A stretch of 64,000 nt of DNA, from assembly GCA_019746095.1 (NCBI GenBank), contig JAIESL010000002.1:36603-100602 (forward strand), given 5' to 3'. The notes beneath the pieces are model-generated. The model was not told the origin of the DNA and made no database searches. It saw nothing but the letters and a program-made list of their open reading frames with translations. Below are positions 58,355 to 64,000 of the stretch, piece by piece. The position numbers and the translations under genes are program-made. The number at the start of each line of letters is the position of its first letter. The first letter of the stretch is position 1. The DNA is from Caulobacteraceae bacterium. Its GTDB lineage: Bacteria > Pseudomonadota > Alphaproteobacteria > Caulobacterales > Caulobacteraceae.

Positions 58355-59361
58355 AGGACGTACCGGTCTGCATGATAGGCGGACAGGTTCTCGGGCCGGC
58401 GGAACCAGGCGATGGTGTCCTCCAGCCCCCTGCGGAAGCCGTCATGCCCGCCATAGTCCGGAACCCATCCCGTCAGCCGGGTCATCAGCGAGGCATCAGC
58501 CCATAGCCGCTCCACCTCGCTGAGCGCTGGCCTCAACCTTTGCCCATCCTCAACGATCCGGGGACTGGCACCCATCAGTTCGGCGATCAGGGCAGCCGTT
58601 TCGCCGATGGAAATCTCGAACCCGCTGCCGACATTGACTGTCTGGCCGACCGCAGCGTCGCAGGCGGCCAGTGCGGTGAAGGCACGCACTGTGTCAGAGA
58701 CGTGGTTGAAATCGCGGGTCGGTGCCAGGGCCCCCAGTTTGAGCTCTTCGGCACCGGCGGCGATCTGGGTGATGATGGTCGGGATGACCGCTCGCGTGGA
58801 CTGCCGCGGCCCATAGGTGTTGAACGGCCTGCAGACCGTCACGGGCGTTCCGAACGCAGCATGGAAGCTAAGTGCCATCTGGTCCGCGCCGATCTTGGAC
58901 GCGGAATAGGGCGACTGGCCCTGCAATGGATGCGCCTCATCGATCGGCACATATCGAGCCGTACCGTAAACCTCGCTGGTCGAGGTGTGCACGACCCGCT
59001 CGACGCCGAGGTCCCGCGCGGCCTGAACGATGTTGAGCGTACCCCGGACATTGGTGTCCACATAGGTGTCGGGCGAGTGATAGCTGTAGGGGATGGCGAT
59101 CAGGGCGGCCAGGTGCAGGACCACATCGCAGCCCGTCATCGCGGTCCGCACGCCGTGGGGATCGCGGACGTCGCCAGCAAAGACATCGAGGCTTTCAGTC
59201 ACCTCGGGCGGACTGAAATCCAGCCAACCGCGGCGATCGAAGCTGTTGTACTGCACGAAGGCCCGAACGGAGCAGCCTGCGCGCACGAGATGCTCGACCA
59301 GATGCGATCCGATGAAGCCATCCGCACCCGTGACGAGAACGCGTTTGCCGTCGAGGTTCAT
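58351..59361 (-). CDS. legB: NAD-dependent 4,6-dehydratase, LegB-type
   Basis: This 336-residue extended SDR begins at ATG 59361 with GKRVLVTGADGFIGSHLVEHL. It has LHLAALIAIPYSYHSPDTYVDTN near residue 85, the Thr/Ser loop VVHTSTSEVYGTA and the SPYSASKIGADQM Tyr-Lys active site near 155. RPFNTYGPRQSTRAVIPTII follows. These match LegB/PglF-like short enzymes that make a 4-keto-6-deoxy GlcNAc nucleotide. It is the first gene of the six-gene operon. A longer reading frame upstream exists but lacks similarity, so the ATG at 59361 was chosen. Confidence 0.92.
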   Translation of the reverse strand: MNLDGKRVLVTGADGFIGSHLVEHLVRAGCSVRAFVQYNSFDRRGWLDFSPPEVTESLDVFAGDVRDPHGVRTAMTGCDVVLHLAALIAIPYSYHSPDTYVDTNVRGTLNIVQAARDLGVERVVHTSTSEVYGTARYVPIDEAHPLQGQSPYSASKIGADQMALSFHAAFGTPVTVCRPFNTYGPRQSTRAVIPTIITQIAAGAEELKLGALAPTRDFNHVSDTVRAFTALAACDAAVGQTVNVGSGFEISIGETAALIAELMGASPRIVEDGQRLRPALSEVERLWADASLMTRLTGWVPDYGGHDGFRRGLEDTIAWFRRPENLSAYHADRYVL

Positions 59362-59688
59362 CGCTCTGTGTGGTCCCAAAGTCGTGTAATCTGCAGCGTG
59401 ATTGACGGCCGTTAACGAACTCCCAAGAGCCGACGTTTCAGTCGATCGTTGCAAGGGTTGGCAGGCCGCTGGCGGTGACGCATGCCGGTATCCATGCTGT
59501 TCCGGCGCGCGCCCGTCGAGGTCTCCGCACTCCTCCCCTGGTGCCATAATCCGGTCAGTGCGCCGTTCGAGAAACCCGGTCGCTGAGGCCTATCCGGGCC
59601 CGGGCTGCCGGCGGTGCAGCCCCGCCGGCTGGTCCATGGCCTCACCCGTCTCATTCAATCCGCACCCGGCCTGTACAAAGGCTTGGGG
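59362..59688. other. Intergenic region upstream of the legB operon
   Basis: This 327-base stretch lies between the legB start and the small secreted ORF. No open frame in it resembles a known protein. It should contain the promoter of the minus-strand leg operon; A/T-rich TGTAATCTGC-like bases lie near 59384-59394, but no clear -35/-10 pair could be assigned. Confidence 0.4.
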
Positions 59689-59823
59689 TCAGAGCAGATT
59701 TCCGTCCAGAACCGCGGCCCCGGCATGGGCATCGAAGGTCTGGGTCACCTCGGCCAAGGCCGATCCGGCGAGAAGGGCCAATAGCAGGCCGAACAGTCCG
59801 GCTCGCCTCATCGCCGGGATCAT
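59689..59823 (-). CDS. Small secreted peptide (44 residues), uncertain
   Basis: This short open frame encodes a classical signal peptide (MRRAGLFGLLLALLAGSALA, cleavage near AEV) followed by only ~20 residues (EVTQTFDAHAGAAVLDGNLL). Two ATGs in frame, 59823 and 59811; GAAGGA lies about ten bases before the second. It is too short for the exported protein to fold as a domain, so it may be a peptide or a truncated gene: the frame past the stop continues with protein-like codons (PQAFVQAGCGLNETGEAMDQ). Function unknown. Confidence 0.4.
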   Translation of the reverse strand: MIPAMRRAGLFGLLLALLAGSALAEVTQTFDAHAGAAVLDGNLL

Positions 59824-59873
59824 CCTTCGGGCTCCGTCAGTGCCCGACGTCGCATCGAATCAGAAGGCTGCGC

Positions 59874-61508
59874 GTGACCGACAAGGTTCCCGACCCCCTG
59901 AACCCCGCCGCCGCCGCCGCCGCCGAATGGTGGCGTGGCGCGGTCATCTATCAGGTCTATCCGCGCAGCTATGCCGACACCGACGGCGACGGCATCGGCG
60001 ACCTGGCCGGGATCACCGCCCACCTCGACCACATCGCCTCGCTCGGCGTCGACGCGGTCTGGCTCAGCCCCTTCTTCACCTCGCCGATGAAGGATTTCGG
60101 CTATGACGTCGCCGACTATTGCGACGTCGACCCCGTGTTCGGGACCCTGGCCGATTTCGACCGGCTGATCGCCCGCGCACATGCCCTTGGCCTCAGGATC
60201 ATCACCGACCTGGTCCTCGCCCATACCTCGGACCAGCACCCCTGGTTCGGGGACAGTCGCCGGTCCCGCACCGGTCCCCGCGCCGACTGGTATGTCTGGG
60301 CCGAGGCCAAGCCCGACGGTGCGCCGCCCAACAACTGGCAGTCGGTCTTCGCCGGCGGCGCCTGGACCTGGGATGCACGGCGCGGCCAGTACTATCTGCA
60401 CAATTTCCTGCCCGAACAGCCGCAGCTGAACCTGCACCAACCCGCCGTGCAGGACGCCCTGCTCGACGTCGCCCGCTTCTGGCTGGAGCGCGGCGTCGAC
60501 GGCTTCCGCTTCGACGCCATCAATTTCGCTCTCTACGATCCTCTTCTGCGGGACAATCCGCCCGCCCCGCCCGGCGGCAAACGCACCCGGCCGTTCGACT
60601 ACCAGGCCCGGATCCACAACCAGTCCCAGCCCGGCATCCCCGCCTTCCTCGCCCGTGTCCGGGCCCTGATGGACCTCTACCCCGGCCGCTTCAGCGTCGC
60701 CGAGGTGGTCGGCCCCGACGCCGAGCGTGAGATGCAGGCCTTCACCGAGGGCCAGGACCATCTGAACAGCGCCTACGGCTTTTCCTATCTATATGCAGAC
60801 GAACTGACTCCCGAACTGGTCCGGACCGCAAATGCCGCCTGGGACGGCCGCCCCGGCCAGGGCTGGCCGGCCTGGGCCTTTTCGAACCATGACGCCCCGC
60901 GGGCCGTCTCGCGCTGGGCCGGGGGCCGCGACCCCGACCGTTTCGCCCGCATGGCCATGCTCCTGCTCATGGCCCTGCGCGGCAATGTCTTCCTCTACCA
61001 GGGCGAGGAACTCGGCCTGCCCCAGGCCGAGGTGCCGCTCGAACGGCTGGTCGACCCCGAGGCCATCGCCAACTGGCCCGAGACCCTGGGCCGCGACGGT
61101 GCCCGAACCCCCATGCCCTGGCGGGCCGATGCGCCTCACGCCGGCTTCTCGACCGCCGAACCCTGGTTGCCGGTCGACCCGCGCCATCCGCCGCTGGCCG
61201 TGGATCGTCAGGACACGGACGCAAACGCCCTGCTCAACCTGACCCGCCGCCTGATCGCCCTGCGCAAGGACCAGCCGGCCCTGCGCCTCGGCACCCTGCG
61301 CTTCCTCGAGGCGCCGACGCCCCTGCTCGCCTTCGAGCGCGCCCATGGCGACGAAGTCCTGACCTGCGTCTTCAACCTCGGTGACGAGACCGTCGTCTGG
61401 GCCCCACCGGGCGAGAACACCCTGCTCGACTCCGTCAATGCCGACGCCGCCGACCCGGCCGTCCACAACCCACTGTCAGGCCGGATCGGACGCCGGCGCG
61501 CGATATGA
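59874..61508 (+). CDS. GH13 alpha-glucosidase
   Basis: This 544-residue GH13 enzyme starts at GTG 59874. It has AVIYQVYPRSYADTDGDGIGDL near residue 23, DLVLAHTSDQHPWF near 113, the nucleophile Asp in GVDGFRFDAINF (about Asp214), the general acid in FSVAEVVG (about Glu277) and FSNHDAPR (third Asp) near 340. The family hydrolyses terminal alpha-1,4 or alpha-1,6 glucosides such as maltose and sucrose. No signal peptide is visible, so it is cytoplasmic and probably serves sugar catabolism rather than the surface polymer. The next gene begins 37 bases later. Confidence 0.93.
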   Translation: MTDKVPDPLNPAAAAAAEWWRGAVIYQVYPRSYADTDGDGIGDLAGITAHLDHIASLGVDAVWLSPFFTSPMKDFGYDVADYCDVDPVFGTLADFDRLIARAHALGLRIITDLVLAHTSDQHPWFGDSRRSRTGPRADWYVWAEAKPDGAPPNNWQSVFAGGAWTWDARRGQYYLHNFLPEQPQLNLHQPAVQDALLDVARFWLERGVDGFRFDAINFALYDPLLRDNPPAPPGGKRTRPFDYQARIHNQSQPGIPAFLARVRALMDLYPGRFSVAEVVGPDAEREMQAFTEGQDHLNSAYGFSYLYADELTPELVRTANAAWDGRPGQGWPAWAFSNHDAPRAVSRWAGGRDPDRFARMAMLLLMALRGNVFLYQGEELGLPQAEVPLERLVDPEAIANWPETLGRDGARTPMPWRADAPHAGFSTAEPWLPVDPRHPPLAVDRQDTDANALLNLTRRLIALRKDQPALRLGTLRFLEAPTPLLAFERAHGDEVLTCVFNLGDETVVWAPPGENTLLDSVNADAADPAVHNPLSGRIGRRRAI

Positions 61509-61545
61509 GGTGGCGGAGCCGCCCGCCCGGCGCTATCGCAAATCC

Positions 61546-62568
61546 ATGACCACCCAGGGCCCCATCCTCGTTACCGGCTCAGCCGGCTTCATCGGCTTCC
61601 ACACGGCCGAGCGTCTGCTGGCGCGCGGCGAGACTGTGATCGGCGTCGACAATCTCAACGACTATTATGACCCGGCCCTGAAACAGGCGCGGCTCGACCT
61701 GCTGCTGACCCGGCCGGGCTATATCCACCACACGCTCGATCTGGCGGATCGCGACGGCATGGCCGCCCTGTTCGCCGAACATGCACCGCGCCGCATCGTC
61801 CACCTCGGGGCCCAGGCCGGAATCCGCTACAGCGTCGAAAATCCCGAGACCTATATCGACTCCAACGTCGTCGGCTTCCTGACCGTTCTTGAGGGAGCCC
61901 GGGCGGTGAAGGCGGAGCATCTGGTGTTCGCCTCGACCAGTTCGGTGTTCGGGGCCAATGCCGCCCTGCCCTTCTCGGTGCAGCAGGGTGTGGCCCATCC
62001 GCTCAACGTCTATTCGGCGACCAAGATCGCCAATGAGGCCATGGCTCACGCCTATGCCTACATCTTCGGCATCCCGTGTACCGGCCTGCGGTTCTTCACC
62101 GTCTATGGTCCCTGGGGCCGGCCGGACATGGCCCTGTTCAAATTCACCCGCGCCATTCTCGAAGGGCGGCCGATCGACGTCTACGGTGCCGGCACCATGG
62201 AGCGCGACTTCACCTATGTCGACGACATCGTCGACGGGGTCGTGGCCGCGCTTGACTCCGTTCCGGACAAGGATCCGGACTGGCGGGCCGAGGCCCCGGG
62301 ACCAGGCACCAGCGGCGTCGCTCCCTGGCGGATCCTCAACCTCGGTGCCGGACGGCGCGAGCCGCTTGCCCGCTATATCGAGGTACTGGAACAGGTGCTG
62401 GGCCACAAGGCGATCCTCAACGTCATGCCGACCCAGGACGGTGAAATGACCCGTACCGAGGCCGATGTGACAGAGACCCGCGCCGCCCTCGGCTACGCCC
62501 CCTCGACCCCCATCGACATCGGGGTCAAACGCTTCGTCGATTGGTACCGGGACTTCTACGGGGTCTGA
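61546..62568 (+). CDS. UDP-glucuronate 4-epimerase
   Basis: This 340-residue extended SDR starts at ATG 61546. It has ILVTGSAGFIGFHTAERLL near residue 7 and NLNDYYDPALKQARLDLL near 38, a signature of the UDP-glucuronate epimerase group. HLGAQAGIRYSVENPETYIDSNVVG near residues 88-112 and the YSATKIANE active site near 155 are typical. It makes UDP-galacturonate, a common building block of surface polysaccharides and lipid A in alphaproteobacteria. It follows the alpha-glucosidase in the same direction but has a different role. Confidence 0.9.
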   Translation: MTTQGPILVTGSAGFIGFHTAERLLARGETVIGVDNLNDYYDPALKQARLDLLLTRPGYIHHTLDLADRDGMAALFAEHAPRRIVHLGAQAGIRYSVENPETYIDSNVVGFLTVLEGARAVKAEHLVFASTSSVFGANAALPFSVQQGVAHPLNVYSATKIANEAMAHAYAYIFGIPCTGLRFFTVYGPWGRPDMALFKFTRAILEGRPIDVYGAGTMERDFTYVDDIVDGVVAALDSVPDKDPDWRAEAPGPGTSGVAPWRILNLGAGRREPLARYIEVLEQVLGHKAILNVMPTQDGEMTRTEADVTETRAALGYAPSTPIDIGVKRFVDWYRDFYGV

Positions 62569-62829
62569 CGCAGTCCCCCGACGGTCGCTCGTCGTCGTCG
62601 GTGCCCCCCGGTGTGGTCGTGATGAACCCTCTCCTCGCAGAAGCGAACACCTGCGGTCAGGACGTGCCGCAACATCAGGCCTGGGCACCAGACTGTGCAG
62701 CGACACAGCAAGTTATTGCACCGCACACGAAATGATTTGCCTGCTGCGCTGCAATAGGTTCCTATCCCTATCCGCGGCCCTGAACGCGGTTCGAGCCGAG
62801 CCTTCTTTCTCCAGCCTCGGACGCCGCGC
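62569..62829. other. Intergenic region upstream of the ammonium transporter
   Basis: This 261-base stretch between the epimerase and amt genes lacks open frames with recognisable protein. It likely contains the transporter promoter; the bases TTGCACCGCACACGAAATGA lie near 62717. A sigma-54 site was looked for and not found with correct spacing. Confidence 0.45.
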
Positions 62830-64000
62830 ATGAAATTCCGTCCCCTCGCCGCCCTCACCAGCCTCTGTGGCCTGCTTGCCGCCGGCCCCGCCCTCGCTGC
62901 CGCCACGCCCGCCGCCCCGGCCCTGCTGGCGCATCAGGTGCCGCTGGAACTGAACGAGGCCTCGGCGGCCTGGATCCTGACCTCGACGGCCCTGGTCCTG
63001 CTGATGACCCTGCCCGGTCTGGCCCTGTTCTACGGCGGCATGGTGCGGCGCAAGAACGTCCTGGCCACCATCGCCCATTCCACCGCCGCCATGGCCATCG
63101 TCACCGTGCTCTGGTTCCTCGTCGGCTACAGCCTCTCCTTCGGCTCCAGCAGTGAGGCCACCAACGGCTTCATCGGCGGCCTGCAGGCGGCCTTCCTAAA
63201 CGGCGTAACCCCGACCACGGCGCACAGCCTCGCGCCCGGCCTGCCGGAGTTCCTCTGGATCGCCTATCAGCTGACCTTCGCCATCATCACCCCGGCCCTG
63301 ATCGCCGGTGCCTTTGCCGAGCGGATCAAATTCTCGGCCTCCATCCTGTTCTTCTTCCTCTGGCACCTGATCGTCTATGCGCCGATCTGCCACCAGGTCT
63401 GGGGCGGCGGCTGGATGGGTTCGCTGGGCGTGCTCGACTTCGCCGGCGGGGCGGTGGTCCACGTCAATGCCGGCGTCGCCGGCCTTGTCGCCGCCCTCGT
63501 CCTGGGCCCGCGTCACGGCCAGGGCCGGGACAATATGGCCCCGCACAACCTCGCCTATACCGCCATCGGGGCCGGCCTGCTGCTGGTCGGCTGGCTCGGC
63601 TTCAACGCCGGCTCGGCCTGGGCCGCCGACGGGATCGCCGCCGTGGCCGCCTTCAACACCATCCTGGCCGCCGCCGCTGCCGCCATCGGCTGGACCGCCC
63701 TGGAATGGATCGACCACAGGAAGCCCACCCTGCTGGGTCTGCTGTCCGGCCTCGTCGCCGGCCTCGTCGGCATCACCCCCGCCGCCGGCTTCGTGGATCC
63801 CAAGGGGGCCTTCCTGATCGGCATCATCTCCGGCCCGGCCTGCTATGCCGGGGCCGTCTGGCTCAAGCGCGCCCTGAAATATGACGACAGCCTCGACGCG
63901 TTCGGCGTGCACGGCATCGGCGGCATCGTCGGAGCCCTGCTGACCGGCGTCCTCGCCACCGCCGCCATCAACCCGGTCGCGGCGAGCGCCAACCTGCTCA
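62830..64000 (+). CDS. amtB: Ammonium transporter (Amt family), 3' end beyond the window
   Basis: This frame opens at ATG 62830 and runs past the end of the window. It begins with a signal-like sequence (FRPLAALTSLCGLLAAGPALAAA) and then the Amt helices: LPGLALFYGGMVRRKNVL near residue 60, the first pore His in FAGGAVVHVNAGVAGLVAAL near 210 and the second pore His in FGVHGIGGIVGALL near 360. Amt proteins form trimers that pass ammonium. A GlnK gene, often next to amtB, is not visible before it, so it may follow it or be elsewhere. Confidence 0.94.
   Translation, partial: MKFRPLAALTSLCGLLAAGPALAAATPAAPALLAHQVPLELNEASAAWILTSTALVLLMTLPGLALFYGGMVRRKNVLATIAHSTAAMAIVTVLWFLVGYSLSFGSSSEATNGFIGGLQAAFLNGVTPTTAHSLAPGLPEFLWIAYQLTFAIITPALIAGAFAERIKFSASILFFFLWHLIVYAPICHQVWGGGWMGSLGVLDFAGGAVVHVNAGVAGLVAALVLGPRHGQGRDNMAPHNLAYTAIGAGLLLVGWLGFNAGSAWAADGIAAVAAFNTILAAAAAAIGWTALEWIDHRKPTLLGLLSGLVAGLVGITPAAGFVDPKGAFLIGIISGPACYAGAVWLKRALKYDDSLDAFGVHGIGGIVGALLTGVLATAAINPVAASANLL

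Noticed and set aside
62670..62710. Possible sigma-54 promoter before amtB (GGGCACC...TGTGCA)
   Set aside because: The GG and GC elements are 11-12 bases apart instead of 10 and the -12 TTGC is missing.

Overview
The window looks like the chromosome of a high-GC alphaproteobacterium, most likely a Caulobacterales member close to Brevundimonas. This rests on GC-rich coding with strong third-position bias, frequent GTG/TTG starts, ATGA/GTGA-coupled operons, a serralysin-type RTX protein and a legionaminic-type pathway. The genus is an inference. Almost the whole window is one composite surface-polysaccharide island, ending in ordinary metabolic genes (alpha-glucosidase, ammonium transporter).

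Region 1 (1-18857, + strand) resembles a Pseudomonas aeruginosa O5-type wbp locus. A dehydrogenase/oxidase/aminotransferase/acetyltransferase set (WlbA/WbpB, WbpE, WbpA, WbpD) makes a 2,3-diamino-2,3-dideoxy-glucuronate nucleotide. Two WbpG-like amidotransferases with HisH/HisF homologues should convert it to an amide or amidine. Around them are four GT4-type glycosyltransferases, two of them an almost exact tandem copy. There is also an LpxD-like acyltransferase, a PIG-L deacetylase, a 3-hydroxyacyl-CoA dehydrogenase homologue, an epimerase, a Wzx flippase and an AT-rich Wzy-like polymerase.

Region 2 (19115-26870, +) is the export and assembly part: a Wza-like lipoprotein, an IS3-family insertion, a Wzc tyrosine autokinase, a membrane-anchored TPR protein, a Gly-rich secreted protein and an O-antigen ligase-like protein. 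Region 3 (26954-30517, -) has a PPP-type phosphatase and a ManC-AGE epimerase fusion.

Region 4 (30656-38769, +) carries a small membrane ORF with its own terminator, an RmlD-like reductase, an OYE-family oxidoreductase, a second export pair (multi-SLBB porin-like protein and a KpsE/Wzz-like protein) and a gtrB-gtrA-gtrC-like trio.

Region 5 (38783-47374, -) is one tight operon. It combines CDP-3,6-dideoxyhexose genes (rfbF, rfbG, rfbH) with a ThDP enzyme, a dehydroquinate-synthase-like cyclase, an SDR, a citrate-lyase-like aldolase and an epimerase. It probably makes an unusual branched or carbocyclic sugar and is the best candidate for undescribed chemistry. Region 6 (47571-53045, -) is an 1824-residue M10 metalloprotease/RTX protein with three long internal modules and 45-bp tandem repeats near the C-terminus.

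Region 7 (53256-59361, -) is a legionaminic-acid-type operon (LegB, LegC, LegG/NeuC, LegI/NeuB, NeuD, PtmE) without its CMP-transferase. Region 8 (59689-64000) has a small secreted ORF, a GH13 alpha-glucosidase, a UDP-glucuronate 4-epimerase and the start of an Amt transporter. I saw no rRNA, tRNA or CRISPR array. No initiating glycosyl-phosphate transferase (WecA/WbaP type) is present in the window.
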